From: Bin5 sp965221345
GTDB taxonomy: Bacteria > Chloroflexota > Anaerolineae > Caldilineales > Caldilineaceae
DNA: 64,000 nucleotides
Assembly: GCA_965221345.1 (NCBI GenBank)
Contig: CBDCSD010000001.1
Span: forward strand, 1,054,001 to 1,118,000
Direction of reading: 5' to 3'
Position numbers and translations under genes: made by a program. The notes beneath the pieces are model-generated. The model did not search any database, had not been told where the DNA came from, and saw nothing but the letters and a program-made list of their open reading frames with translations. How positions within the stretch are numbered: position 1 is the stretch's first letter; the number at the start of each line of letters is the position of its first letter. Below, one piece after another: positions 1 to 9,763 of the stretch.

Positions 1-1448
1 AGTTTAAGAGCGATTCTGTTGCGGCCCCGTTTCAACGTCACTGTCACTTGTCGGGAGTCGAAAAAGCGGTGATGCGTGCGCGCCAACACCGTCTGATCGT
101 TCAGCTTGACGATCAGATCATCGTCCCAGGCGAACTGCAAAACAGCCTGCGTGTCCACCGGGCTTTCCAACCAGGCCAGTGCGCAGGCCGCCGCCGGCCA
201 TGTGCGCGCGGCCTCCTTGTTGTCAGGCCGGAACACGTGGCCGAAATCGATAAAGCCATCGATCGCACTGCGCCGCACCCAACGCGCAATATGCTGTTCA
301 GGCTTGATGTCGGACGGCTGGCGCCACGGCGACGCCTCTTCAAAGCCGCCGTCCCACGTCGCGCTGGGATCGAAGGTCTTCTCAGCCTCCAGCTCTGCGG
401 ACATCGCCTGCCCATTCTCATCCTCGAACGGTCCGCACAACCACCAGCTGCCCGTCGTCTTCAAGGGCAGATCATACGAGCCGCGGCGCAGCTCAAGCTC
501 CGGCTCTCCCGTTCGCAGCGTCAAGCCACTGATCGAGGCCGGTTCCACCAAATCCCACGAGGGCATGCGGAAAAAGGGGCGATGCGGTTCGGTCTGATAC
601 CAGTAGGCTGTGCTGCAAATGTCGTTGCCCACGCTCCCAAAACGGAAATGCAGATGTTGACTGAACGGAACGGCGTCTGTTTCAAAGAAGCGGTAGGCTG
701 CCAGACTATGGTAGGCTCTGGCCGGGCCAAGGTCTTCATGCACGTAATAGGGCATGCCCTGGTAAAGACTCGTATCGGGCTTGTGCAGCACGCCCCCGCC
801 TCCGACGCCAAAGGTGTCCTCTCCGCCGCTGCCGCGCAGGAAGGCCGGATCCTTCTCACCATCGATATAGATATTGTCGGCTCCCCCGTGGGACCAGCGG
901 GCCGCATCATCGCGAACCCGCACACCATAGGTAAAGCCCAGGAGCCTCCCCTCTCCCTCCGCGTCGAGCACGAGATAATCCTCGCCAAATGCTTCGCATG
1001 GGTACTCACGCCGCCACTGCGCATGGAACCTGAGCGGCTCTTCGAGTGTGCCTTCAGGATATTCGTGCCATTCGATGTGCCAGAAGAGGTCCAGCCCCTC
1101 CGGGCTGACTTCAACCTCTATCCGGGCCTGTGACGAAAATGGCATCGGAAAGAAACTCGTGTACGTGTCCTGATCCGAAGTGGCGAGATAGAGGCTGTTG
1201 ATGGGGTACATGACCACCCCGTGGCACAGCCCGAAAAAGTCCCCGATCGGCGACTCGACGCTGGGCTCCTCTTCGCCGTCCCAGTAGATCCGCAGTATCG
1301 CACGGCGGTTAAGCCGCGTTCCCATCCAGATGCGTTGAATGCAACCGGGACCTTCCAATGTTGCCAGTTCGATCCGCTCGCCTTTGACTTCCGGAATCGT
1401 AGCCAGAATCCGCCTCGGTTTGAATGTTTTGGGAAGTTGTAGATCCAT
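1..1448 (-). CDS. DUF2961 / GH172-type glycosidase, partial (runs off left edge)
   Basis: The minus-strand frame is open from an ATG at 1446-1448 to the window edge, about 482 codons, so the 3' end is missing. The N-terminal EGPGCIQRIWM stretch and the motif GSGGEDTFG near residue 206 match the second DUF2961 gene here (40762), which has QGPGCVRHFWI and GIGSEDLFG. DUF2961 proteins are family GH172, which includes alpha-D-fructofuranosidase and D-arabinofuranosidase activities; the substrate here is not known. Beta-sandwich-like sequence with FAWDDDLIVKLND lies toward the visible C-terminal end. It sits 39 bp after the fused ABC ATPase gene and is probably the last visible gene of that importer operon, so it likely acts on an imported oligosaccharide. 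Family assignment is fairly sure, substrate is inference. Confidence 0.8.
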   Translation of the reverse strand, partial: MDLQLPKTFKPRRILATIPEVKGERIELATLEGPGCIQRIWMGTRLNRRAILRIYWDGEEEPSVESPIGDFFGLCHGVVMYPINSLYLATSDQDTYTSFFPMPFSSQARIEVEVSPEGLDLFWHIEWHEYPEGTLEEPLRFHAQWRREYPCEAFGEDYLVLDAEGEGRLLGFTYGVRVRDDAARWSHGGADNIYIDGEKDPAFLRGSGGEDTFGVGGGGVLHKPDTSLYQGMPYYVHEDLGPARAYHSLAAYRFFETDAVPFSQHLHFRFGSVGNDICSTAYWYQTEPHRPFFRMPSWDLVEPASISGLTLRTGEPELELRRGSYDLPLKTTGSWWLCGPFEDENGQAMSAELEAEKTFDPSATWDGGFEEASPWRQPSDIKPEQHIARWVRRSAIDGFIDFGHVFRPDNKEAARTWPAAACALAWLESPVDTQAVLQFAWDDDLIVKLNDQTVLARTHHRFFDSRQVTVTLKRGRNRIALK

Positions 1449-1487
1449 AGTTTTCGCCTGCCTCGAACTGAATGACTGCGTCTTCTC

Positions 1488-3680
1488 TCAATCGACTCTG
1501 TCGACACCTGAAAGGGTCAACTCTTCCTGGAAGTGGCATGCGCTCCAGTACGCCCGCCGTCCGGCCACCGGTCTCAGACGGGGTTCCTCCACCGTACAAA
1601 TCTCCTGACGATAGGGACAGCGGGTGTGAAATCGACATCCCGCCGGGGGTGCGCTGGGATCGGGAAGCTCGCCCGTAGCAATAGCGCGGCTGGATTGAAC
1701 CCCAGGGTCGGGGAGGGGAATCGAAGCGAGCAGAGCTTCCGTGTAGGGATGGACCGGCGTCGAGCAGACGGCCTTCGTGCTGCCTATCTCCACAATCTTG
1801 CCCAGGTACATCACCGCAATTCGATCACTGATGTGGCGCACCACCGCGATGTCATGGGCGATAAAGAGCATCGTCAGATCCAACTGCTGCTGAAGGTCCA
1901 TCAGCAGGTTCAGAACCTGCGACTGCACCGACACATCCAGCGCCGAGACCGGCTCATCCGCCACCAGAAATGCCGGTTCGGTTGATAGCGCCCTGGCTAT
2001 CGCGATGCGCTGGCGTTGCCCACCGCTGAACGCGTGGGGAAACCGGCTCTGGTGTTCGGCCCGCAGTCCCACCATTTCCAGCAACCTGCCTACGCGGGCA
2101 TCAACCTCCTTCCCCCTGGCGATGTTGTGCAGAATCAAAGGCTCGCCCACGATATCGCGCACATTCAGGCGTGGGTTCAGCGATGACAGGGGATCCTGAA
2201 AGACCATCCCCATGTGGCGCCGCACTCCTTTCAATGCCGGCTCCGACATGTGCGTTATATCCTCCAGTTCACCGTTCATCCTGAACTGAATACTGCCTGC
2301 TGTCGGATCGACCAGCCGTGTGATCAGTCGGCCCACGGAAGTCTTGCCACAACCCGATTCGCCTACCAGCCCGACGATCTCTCCGCGGTGTATCGTCAGA
2401 TCGAAATCGTCTACAGCCTGGACCGTGCCCACCTTTCGACGTAAGACGCCCTTGTAAATCGGATAGTGGAGCGTCATCTCTCTTACTCTGACGCCAACAT
2501 CTTTATCCTCTGTAATCTCGCCCTCAGCGGACCCGTCCGCCACCGCAACCCGCTCGACACCGACCTTCGCGGCGGCCATCGTCGCCACCACATGGCGCGC
2601 TGATTCCCCGGTTGGCAGCGTGGATGATCTATCTTCCTCAACATCGACCGTCCCAGTATCGGGAGATTCCAACGTTATGGCGTTGGCCGGCTCCGGAGAG
2701 TCATAGAGCCAGCATTTGGCCCTGTGTTGCTCGCTCAGAGCGATGAGCGGCGGTGTCTCCTGGCATATGGGCATCACCTCGGGGCAGCGGTCAGCAAAAA
2801 CACAACCCTGTGGCGCCAAAGCCAACTCAGGCACAACCCCCTTCAGTGACTGCAAGGGAGTCTTTGGCTCACTGTGCAGGCTGGGAATGGAGGACAACAG
2901 GCCTTGCGTATAGGGGTGAGCCGCCTGCTCGAATACCTCCTGCACCGTCCCGGTCTCAACGATGACGCCCAGGTACATCACCGACACACGGTCGGCTGTG
3001 CTCGCCACTACCCCCATGTTGTGCGTGATCAACAGAACCGACATGCCAAGCCGGTCACGTAAGTCCCTGATCAGTTCCAGGATCTGCGCCTGAATGGTGA
3101 CGTCCAGCGCTGTAGTCGGCTCGTCCGCGATCAGGAGCTGCGGATGGCAGGCCAAAGCCAGCGCAATCATCACCCGCTGCCGCATGCCGCCCGACAACTC
3201 ATGCGGATACCGGCTAAGGAGCTGGCCGGGCTGCGGAAGCCCCACCATTTCAAGCATCTCCTCCGTTCGAGCGTATGCCATATTCAGGCTGACATCTTCG
3301 TGCTCGAGAATTCCCTCGGCCACTTGGCTCCCTACGGGCATCATGGGATGCAACGAGCGCATCGGCTCCTGAAAGATCATCGAAACCTCGCGCCCCCGTA
3401 TCCGCCGCAGCACCTGCGAATTCCCCCGGTTGACAAGCATATTCACTCTGCCGGCGCGAGTATTCAACCAGATCTCGCCGCCTTCGAAGACAGCCGGCGG
3501 AGAGGGCACAAGTCCAACCACGCTGCGGGCCGTGACGCTCTTGCCGCTCCCGCTCTCCCCCACCAACCCCACTATTTCCCCCGGCTGCACAGAAAAGCTC
3601 ACCCCGTTCACGGCCCGCGTTGTACCCACGACCGATCGGAAGCTCATCTGCAGATCTTTGATCTCGAGTATCATACCCAT
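1488..3680 (-). CDS. Fused DppD-DppF type ABC transporter ATPase
   Basis: A 730-residue protein with two complete ABC ATPase domains, supplying energy for an Opp/Dpp-family importer at the inner face of the membrane. Domain 1 has Walker A GESGSGKS at 41-48, signature LSGGM near 162 and Walker B LLIADEP near 182-188. Domain 2 has Walker A GESGCGKT at 440-447, a FSGGQRQR signature and Walker B FLVADEP. Each domain ends in the oligopeptide-transporter C-terminal region with its HPYT motif and cysteine cluster (CVFADRCP in the first, CRFHTRCP in the second). Residues about 325-395 form a low-complexity linker. Separate DppD and DppF are each usually about 330 residues, so this is a genuine head-to-tail fusion. 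It follows permease C by 142 bp. Confidence 0.93.
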   Translation of the reverse strand: MGMILEIKDLQMSFRSVVGTTRAVNGVSFSVQPGEIVGLVGESGSGKSVTARSVVGLVPSPPAVFEGGEIWLNTRAGRVNMLVNRGNSQVLRRIRGREVSMIFQEPMRSLHPMMPVGSQVAEGILEHEDVSLNMAYARTEEMLEMVGLPQPGQLLSRYPHELSGGMRQRVMIALALACHPQLLIADEPTTALDVTIQAQILELIRDLRDRLGMSVLLITHNMGVVASTADRVSVMYLGVIVETGTVQEVFEQAAHPYTQGLLSSIPSLHSEPKTPLQSLKGVVPELALAPQGCVFADRCPEVMPICQETPPLIALSEQHRAKCWLYDSPEPANAITLESPDTGTVDVEEDRSSTLPTGESARHVVATMAAAKVGVERVAVADGSAEGEITEDKDVGVRVREMTLHYPIYKGVLRRKVGTVQAVDDFDLTIHRGEIVGLVGESGCGKTSVGRLITRLVDPTAGSIQFRMNGELEDITHMSEPALKGVRRHMGMVFQDPLSSLNPRLNVRDIVGEPLILHNIARGKEVDARVGRLLEMVGLRAEHQSRFPHAFSGGQRQRIAIARALSTEPAFLVADEPVSALDVSVQSQVLNLLMDLQQQLDLTMLFIAHDIAVVRHISDRIAVMYLGKIVEIGSTKAVCSTPVHPYTEALLASIPLPDPGVQSSRAIATGELPDPSAPPAGCRFHTRCPYRQEICTVEEPRLRPVAGRRAYWSACHFQEELTLSGVDRVD

Positions 3681-3822
3681 TCCGGCTGGCTGCCCCGGAC
3701 TCCCGTGGTCAGCAATTCAGTGGATAGCGGTAACTGGAAAGAAGAGAGTAGCTGCACTGACCACTAGCCACCATGTCCGCCGGACGCCCCAGACCCGCGG
3801 CGGGCGAGTCAGCCACTGGCGT

Positions 3823-4977
3823 TCAGAAGCGTGAATGTGGATCAACCGCATCGCGCAGGCCGTCCCCGACAAAGTTAAACGCCAGAACGGTGACAATCAC
3901 AAAAGCAACCGGTGATATCAGCCATGGCGCCACCCCCAGCACGGAAACTTTCTGAGACGCTTGCAGCAAGGTTCCCCAACTCACCGCCGGCGGCCGCAGC
4001 CCAAGCCCCAAAAAGCTCAACGCGGTTTCACCCAGAATCATCTCAGGTACGGACAATGTAGCGGCAACGATTGCATAGCTGAGGTTGGCAGGGAAGAGAT
4101 GGCGTCGGATGATCCACCATTTGCCGCCGCCACCCATGCGCGCCGACAGTACATACTCCTCGTTCTTAACCGACAGTGTCAAACCGCGCACAATTCGCGC
4201 CAGGCTGCCCCAGTTCAGGATAGAGAGGATGATCGTAATGAAAAAGAAGATACGGCGCGGGCTCCAATCAAGCGGCAGAAGCGCTGACAGCGCCAGCCAC
4301 AATGGTATGCTGGGGAAGGAAAGCAAGACTTCTATCCCGCGTTGAATCGCCTGGTCGACGAACCCGCCAAGATAGCCCGAAATCATACCGACTATGATGC
4401 CCAACACCAGGCTGATGGCGACACCGCACAGCCCAATCGTAGTCGAAAGGCGCGCCCCATAGATCACGCGCGAGAAAAGATCCCTGCCCTGGTTATCCGT
4501 CCCAAGCAGGAAGATCTCACCCCCCTCTGCGCCAAAGAGGTGCAAGTCGCTCTTGAAGAACAGGAACTCGTACTCGTCGCCGCGGACGAAGAGGCGCAAG
4601 GGGTACATCTCTGCCGTGTCCGCAATGTAGGTCCGCCTCAGTGTCTCAGGATCTCTTCCCCTTTCGTAGGCGTACACGAAGGGTATGAAGTGCAGGCCGC
4701 CTTCAGCATCTACGATCCGGGGGAGCCGGGGCGGTGCCAGAATATCCCCAAAGCGAGTTGTTTTGCCATAAGGGGCAAAGAATTCGGCGCCCAGTGCCGC
4801 GACGTAAAGCGCGACGAGTATCCATAAGCCGACAACAGCGAGCCTATTCCTGAGAAAGCGCAGATACAGCAGCTGTCTGTAGGATACTTGCCGGGTTACG
4901 AAGAGATCAGAAACGGCTTCTACTTCAGCGCTGGCCGCTGCCATCTCGACTGGTGTTTCTGGATGTGAAAAGCGCAT
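3823..4977 (-). CDS. Dpp/Opp-type ABC transporter permease C
   Basis: A 384-residue inner-membrane permease of the DppC/OppC type. It has an N-terminal membrane segment after about 40 residues (LAVVGLWILVALYVAAL), a long extracytoplasmic insert of about 100 residues typical of the family, then the core permease helices. The cytoplasmic EAA-like loop (SARMGGGGKWWIIRRHL) that docks on the ATPase lies near residue 280. The C-terminal LAFNFVGDGLRDAVDP signature is diagnostic of the DppC family. The start ATG is one base past the stop of the upstream glycosidase-like gene, so the two are probably translationally coupled. It pairs with permease B at 6668-7663. Confidence 0.93.
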   Translation of the reverse strand: MRFSHPETPVEMAAASAEVEAVSDLFVTRQVSYRQLLYLRFLRNRLAVVGLWILVALYVAALGAEFFAPYGKTTRFGDILAPPRLPRIVDAEGGLHFIPFVYAYERGRDPETLRRTYIADTAEMYPLRLFVRGDEYEFLFFKSDLHLFGAEGGEIFLLGTDNQGRDLFSRVIYGARLSTTIGLCGVAISLVLGIIVGMISGYLGGFVDQAIQRGIEVLLSFPSIPLWLALSALLPLDWSPRRIFFFITIILSILNWGSLARIVRGLTLSVKNEEYVLSARMGGGGKWWIIRRHLFPANLSYAIVAATLSVPEMILGETALSFLGLGLRPPAVSWGTLLQASQKVSVLGVAPWLISPVAFVIVTVLAFNFVGDGLRDAVDPHSRF

Positions 4978-4978
4978 T

Positions 4979-6547
4979 CTAGTTGAGTGACTCGAAGAAT
5001 GTCAGATCAGCCCCAAAGTTTTCCATGGCCTCGACCTGATCCCCGCGCAGAAGCGTCCGAATCTGCCTTGCGCGATGTTCGAGTACGATTTCTTGCAAGG
5101 GCAAAGGAAACTCCAATGAGAGCATCTGATTGACAGGTGGCTCGGCAATCAATAAATAGCCGTTGGTAAAGCGCGGCGTTCCGCTGACACCTCCAATCTC
5201 TAACGTAGCCGGGTCCACCCACGGCGGCACGCGCACAAAGAGCGGCCCTGGACGCTTTACCCAAATGCGGAGGGCAGGATGCGTGTAGGGAGACTCGATC
5301 CTGATGGCATCGGTTTCATGGTCGAACAACAGATTGACCCAATGACCGGCCTCGTCGAACCGGGCGACCTCTCGATATGCCTCACACAAGGAGCCAACCG
5401 CGCCCCCAACAATGTCCATATTGAAGCTGATTAGGTTCTTTCCAAGAGGCGCGTGCCCGTAAGGCGCCGGAAAGCCGAAGGCGCCACAATGTCGGGCGGC
5501 AACATCCCGTTTTCCATCCACGTTATCCGGGTTGGGGGGGTCTTCGATAAAGGAGATGTCTCGCAACTGCGACGGCAGCAGATGCCCTCGCAAGATGCGT
5601 TCGGCGTCATGGTAATATTCAGGGTAGCCCCAACGTCCCAGGATGAGCGCTGTTTCAAGAATATCCCCCGTGTTGTTCACCTCGCCGAGGTCGGAAGGTC
5701 TATCCGGTAGGCTGGACTCGATCACCCATCCCAGGGCATCACGGATCTTCCACAGACCGTTGTCATAGAACGCCCGGACGCGACGCATCAGAAGAGAGTC
5801 CTGCATCAGGTCAGCCAACTGCGCGAGCGATGACATCACACACGTTGTCGAATGCGTATGGGGTCCGAATCTGTCCCGGTCGTAGCTGCCGTCGTCAATA
5901 AAGAAACTGCTAATCGCCTTTTCTTTGAGAACAACCGCCAACTCCAGGGCTGGCGCATACCCCGTGGCACGGTAATACTTGACCAATGGACCGATGGCGC
6001 GGGCTAAACCGACAATGAAAGACGATTCCGATAGGACATTCAACCCCATTCCTGCTTCGAGGGGTTCACAGTCCCACCCGCGATCGGGATCCCAGTTTGT
6101 GATAATCGCGGCGATGCTCGCCTCGGCCAGTTGGCGGGCTTGAGCCGAATCGCGAAACTTCGCCAACGCAAAGAGCGCGTGGAACCCTTCACGAATATGA
6201 TGCGGACGAAAGTTAACGAGCCTGCCGCCGATTCTGTCTCGGTTTAGCGGCAACGGCAGCGGCCCACTGTAGGAGAAGAACGCTGCATCAGCAAGTTTGT
6301 CGACGCATTCGTCATCGATAACGATGCCGGCAGCCTCTTCAGCATTTAGCAGGGCATTCAAATGCCGGCCCGGAACGTGGGCCTCGCTGTTAAAGGAGCT
6401 GAAGGTCAACTCAGCCTCGGGGCGTACAGATGAACCGAAAAAGGGAATGTCGTTATCATCGGCATTGAATACGTTGCACATCGTCCGACAGCCCAGCCGA
6501 ATGGCGTCGCGGATGTCTGTGGTGTTCACGTCATTCAATCGCGTCAT
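4979..6547 (-). CDS. Six-hairpin glycosidase-like protein (GH127-like architecture)
   Basis: A 522-residue cytosolic protein with no signal peptide. The central part (about residues 120-400) is helical with aromatic-rich repeats such as GLARAIGPLVKYY and ILGRWGYPEYYHDAERILR, as in (alpha/alpha)6-barrel glycosidases. The C-terminal 120 residues look like a small beta domain (LRIWVKRPGPLFVRVPPW), an arrangement seen in GH127-type beta-L-arabinofuranosidases. I recognise the fold type, not a specific family member. The gene sits between permeases B and C of the importer operon, which supports a role in cleaving the imported glycan. No catalytic residue can be named with confidence. Confidence 0.6.
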   Translation of the reverse strand: MTRLNDVNTTDIRDAIRLGCRTMCNVFNADDNDIPFFGSSVRPEAELTFSSFNSEAHVPGRHLNALLNAEEAAGIVIDDECVDKLADAAFFSYSGPLPLPLNRDRIGGRLVNFRPHHIREGFHALFALAKFRDSAQARQLAEASIAAIITNWDPDRGWDCEPLEAGMGLNVLSESSFIVGLARAIGPLVKYYRATGYAPALELAVVLKEKAISSFFIDDGSYDRDRFGPHTHSTTCVMSSLAQLADLMQDSLLMRRVRAFYDNGLWKIRDALGWVIESSLPDRPSDLGEVNNTGDILETALILGRWGYPEYYHDAERILRGHLLPSQLRDISFIEDPPNPDNVDGKRDVAARHCGAFGFPAPYGHAPLGKNLISFNMDIVGGAVGSLCEAYREVARFDEAGHWVNLLFDHETDAIRIESPYTHPALRIWVKRPGPLFVRVPPWVDPATLEIGGVSGTPRFTNGYLLIAEPPVNQMLSLEFPLPLQEIVLEHRARQIRTLLRGDQVEAMENFGADLTFFESLN

Positions 6548-6667
6548 AACCGGTTTTCAATTTTTCGTGACGCTACAAAGTGCCGCGTCGTCGGTAGGTA
6601 CTGAAAACGCATATGAGAGAAGAGACAAACTTCAGGCCCTTGCACTGGAATATGAAATGTCGATGTT

Positions 6668-7663
6668 TCAGCTTTCCAGGCGGATTCGGGGATCTAGCCA
6701 GGCCAGGGTCAGGTCGGCCAGGAAGTTGCCGACCACCAGGGCGAATGTAAGCAACACGATTATCGTGCTCGCCAGGTACATGTCTTCGCTCATCAGCGCG
6801 TTGAGGAGCAAAGGCCCGATCAGCGGCAACAACAATACCAGAGATACGATCGTTGCACCGCTGATGATGCCCGGAAAGCTCAAACCTATGCTGGATACAA
6901 TTGGGTTAATCGCCACTCTCAGGCCATGCTTGAAATATACTTTCGCGCTCGATAGCCCCTTCATCCGCGCCGTGTCGATGTAGGGCTCGCTCAATACATC
7001 CAACATCTGCGCACGCATGACGCGAATTGTGCCGGCCGTGCCGGCTGTGCCTATGATGACCACGACGACCCAAATGTGCTTCAGAAAGTCGACCAGCTTT
7101 GCCCAGGACCAGGGCGCAAACAGATACTCGGCCGAGAACAGCCCGCCCACGCTGGTGGATCCAAATACCATGACTGAGACAAAGAGGATAATCAGGGCCA
7201 GGAGGAAATTGGGCGTCGCCATACCGATGAAACCAACGACCGTGAACAGATAATCCCACCCTGAATATTGTTTGACGGCCGAAAACATGCCAATGGCGAT
7301 TCCCACCACCATGATGAAGATCAACGTGGCCAGACTGACGACCATGGTCAGTAGCAGGCGTTCCTGCAGTAGATCGGCGATCGGCTGGTTCATCACCATG
7401 GAGTAGCCGAAATTGAACGTGATAATGGACGAAAGCCAGCGCCAGAACCGAACCGGCAATGGTTTGTCCAGGGCGAATCGCTCGATGATCGGCTTTACCT
7501 GGGCCTCGATCTGCGCCGGAGCGATCCTTTCCGCTACCAGTTGCCCGCGCAAGACCGTCGAATAATCGCCCGGCGGCAACTCTACTACGATAAAGCTGAT
7601 GATAGAGCTGAGCAGCAAGACCAGGAGCATGTTCAACAACCGGCGGATGATGAACTGCTGCAT
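6668..7663 (-). CDS. Dpp/Opp-type ABC transporter permease B
   Basis: A 331-residue inner-membrane permease of the DppB type. The start chosen is the ATG at 7661-7663, giving MQQFIIRRLLNMLLVLLLSS, preceded by GTGAGGATTAC; the open frame extends 36 codons further upstream but that part covers the intergenic GA-rich repeat and lacks a ribosome site. The family features are the first helix followed by the ELPPGDY motif (residues about 29-35) and the cytoplasmic loop DTARMKGLSSAKVYFKHGL near residue 240. It partners the permease at 3823-4977 and lies after the SBP gene at 7796-9763. Confidence 0.93.
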   Translation of the reverse strand: MQQFIIRRLLNMLLVLLLSSIISFIVVELPPGDYSTVLRGQLVAERIAPAQIEAQVKPIIERFALDKPLPVRFWRWLSSIITFNFGYSMVMNQPIADLLQERLLLTMVVSLATLIFIMVVGIAIGMFSAVKQYSGWDYLFTVVGFIGMATPNFLLALIILFVSVMVFGSTSVGGLFSAEYLFAPWSWAKLVDFLKHIWVVVVIIGTAGTAGTIRVMRAQMLDVLSEPYIDTARMKGLSSAKVYFKHGLRVAINPIVSSIGLSFPGIISGATIVSLVLLLPLIGPLLLNALMSEDMYLASTIIVLLTFALVVGNFLADLTLAWLDPRIRLES

Positions 7664-7716
7664 CGTAATCCTCACATCAACTGAGATAGAGAGAAATACT
7701 CCAAGGAGAGAGAAGA

Positions 7717-7776
7717 GAGGAGTGAGGAGAGATAAACTGCGAGAAGCGAGAGGTGTTCTCTCACTCCTCACTCCTC
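7717..7776 (-). repeat. GA/CT-rich inverted repeat at SBP-permease junction
   Basis: Arm GAGGAGTGAGGAGAGA (7717-7732) pairs with CT-rich sequence at 7757-7776 with a small bulge. It fills the gap between the SBP stop (7796) and the permease B start (7663). The same kind of element recurs at the equivalent place in other importer operons of this window, near 32890, 45588 and 61916. It is likely an RNA hairpin in the operon transcript that protects or attenuates between the two genes. Confidence 0.6.
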
Positions 7777-7795
7777 CTCACTCACTACCCGCCGT

Positions 7796-9763
7796 TTATC
7801 CCTCGTCAATCCAGAACTGGTGGAACCAGGTGTCCCCTTCGTCGGGATTGATGACCAACATTTCGTCGGTTCCAAACCGGCCCCAAACGCCGCGCAGCTT
7901 CTTGCTGGCTCCGATCGGTTTCGGACCATTCTGCACAAATCCCATACCGAAAAGCTGGTCGGCCAGGAGCATCTTCTGGCGACGCAAGGCATCGCGGCGC
8001 TCCGCCTCGTCCGTGGTGGTAAAGCAGATCTCCTCCAACTCAAACAGCTCGCGCAGGGCGCCCGTAGGCTCCACACCTGGGCGTTCTCCCTCCGGCTTGT
8101 CCCGGTTCCGCCACCAGGACGCATTGGACGGGGCAAACCCGTGGGCGCCGGTGCCGATGATCAGATCCCACAACCAGGTGCCGCCCCACCAGCCGAGGAT
8201 ATATACTTCAAAGTCCCGATTCTTTACCCTCTCGCCACGCACGGGGTGCGTTACGCCTTTGGGGACGGAGCGCACACCCACTTCACTCCACTGTTCCGTT
8301 ATGATCTCAAACACTTCGTCGGTGCCAAGACCCGACGGCCACCCCGGCACGTAATAGGCGATCAAGGTCATCTTCGTGCCGTCGGCGAATGTTCTGAAAC
8401 CCTCAGCGTCCCGCTGGTCCAAGCCGATAGCATCCAACATATCGGAGGCCTTCTGCGGATCGTAATCGATCCATTTGCCATCGATTTCCGGGTCGTATTT
8501 GCCCGATTCGTTGATGCCCTGCCCGACTTCACCAAAACCACCGTAAACCGTTTCCAGGATCAGGTTGCGGTCAACAGCGATCGACAAAGCCCGCCGGAAG
8601 TCCGCCTGGTCAAGAACCTCAGCCCAGTTGGGATCGACGTGGGCCGTATTGAAGCCGACGCCCAGGTTTGTTTCTCGCTGGTAGAACAGCGTGTCGATTT
8701 GGGACTTTTCCTCATTCTCTTTGAACAGCGTGATATCGGCACCGGTGGTCGTTCGGCGTATGTAGTGTGTTTCCCCGGCCAGGAACTTGAGCCTCTCGGT
8801 CTCGCCATCCGCGTCCCCCAGCAGGAAGTTCTCGCAATGGTCGGTGTAAGGCAACTGCCGGCCTTGCCTGTCTACTGCCCAGTAGTAGGGATTGCGTTCC
8901 AGACGGACCAGTTGTCCCTCCTTGTAGTCTACGATGCGCCAAGGCCACAGCACCGGGCGCTCGGGGTCCTCCAAATAGCGGGGCAGTAGCCTGAGGGCGT
9001 CAAACATTTCCTGGAACTGCTCCTTCGGATCCTTGCCTGAAATCGGGTTAAAAGCCGGGTGGAACTTCTCCACGAAATGAGGGGCGCAGCGGTCTATCGG
9101 CGAGGTCTCGCCGCCGGCAAATCCCTGGCTCTCCAACAGAAACAGGGGCTTGGACTTGCCGAACTTGATTTGCAGCGTGTAGTCATCAACGGCGATCAGT
9201 TCGTCCGCGCCAGGATCCAGATTGTACAGGCTTTGCGGGGAGTCCGCGAACTCCGATGTCACAATGTGGTCCCACCACCACAAGATATCGGCGGTCGTAT
9301 AAGGCTCACCGTCGGACCACCTGACGCCTTTGCGCAGGAAAAAGGTCAGCGATGTGGAATCATCCGAGAACTCCCATCCCTCCGCAAAGTGCGCCACGAA
9401 TTCACTGCGATCGGAAAGCAGCCGTGCGTAGTTGACCTGGGCCAGCATGTCGATGTCCTTGACATGACCCAGTTTCAAGGTGCCGCCATAGCGGGCCTCC
9501 TCCGGCTCGAGAATCTGAACATCCTTGGCGTCCCAAACCAGTGGATTCTCGGGCAGGCGCTGTTCGAGCGGCGGCAACGTGCCGGACTCGACCATCTCGG
9601 CCAGCATCGGCGCCTCCGGTCCAGACGGGGCTGCGGGCGCCGCCTCCATCTCCGCGGGCGCCGCCTCCTGCGCCGCGGGGGCGCATGCCGCCATTATGGC
9701 ACCTGTCGCCGCTATCGCAGACAGACGCAAAAACGTTCGACGCGTGATCTCTCGCTCTGACAT
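7796..9763 (-). CDS. Opp/Dpp-type ABC transporter substrate-binding lipoprotein
   Basis: A 655-residue extracytoplasmic solute-binding protein of the SBP_bac_5 family. The start is the ATG at 9761-9763 with a strong ribosome site (AAGGAGGAAGATCC); the open frame runs 30 codons further but is unlikely to be used. The N-terminus has a Tat-like ITRRTFLRL motif and a lipobox ending at Cys27 (IMAACAP), then an acidic, alanine-rich linker. The core has the family pattern of YGGTLKLG at the start of domain I, then RKGVRWSDGEPYTTADILW. Dpp-type systems carry peptides but in several thermophiles carry oligosaccharides; the glycosidases in this operon favour a glycan substrate here. A good sigma70-like promoter lies upstream at 9902-9930. 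Confidence 0.93.
   Translation of the reverse strand: MSEREITRRTFLRLSAIAATGAIMAACAPAAQEAAPAEMEAAPAAPSGPEAPMLAEMVESGTLPPLEQRLPENPLVWDAKDVQILEPEEARYGGTLKLGHVKDIDMLAQVNYARLLSDRSEFVAHFAEGWEFSDDSTSLTFFLRKGVRWSDGEPYTTADILWWWDHIVTSEFADSPQSLYNLDPGADELIAVDDYTLQIKFGKSKPLFLLESQGFAGGETSPIDRCAPHFVEKFHPAFNPISGKDPKEQFQEMFDALRLLPRYLEDPERPVLWPWRIVDYKEGQLVRLERNPYYWAVDRQGRQLPYTDHCENFLLGDADGETERLKFLAGETHYIRRTTTGADITLFKENEEKSQIDTLFYQRETNLGVGFNTAHVDPNWAEVLDQADFRRALSIAVDRNLILETVYGGFGEVGQGINESGKYDPEIDGKWIDYDPQKASDMLDAIGLDQRDAEGFRTFADGTKMTLIAYYVPGWPSGLGTDEVFEIITEQWSEVGVRSVPKGVTHPVRGERVKNRDFEVYILGWWGGTWLWDLIIGTGAHGFAPSNASWWRNRDKPEGERPGVEPTGALRELFELEEICFTTTDEAERRDALRRQKMLLADQLFGMGFVQNGPKPIGASKKLRGVWGRFGTDEMLVINPDEGDTWFHQFWIDEG

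Noticed and set aside
48..1133. A 361-codon plus-strand open frame at the left edge
   Set aside because: It is antisense to the DUF2961 gene, whose frame has clear family motifs; the plus-strand product is Arg- and Pro-rich without any recognisable pattern.
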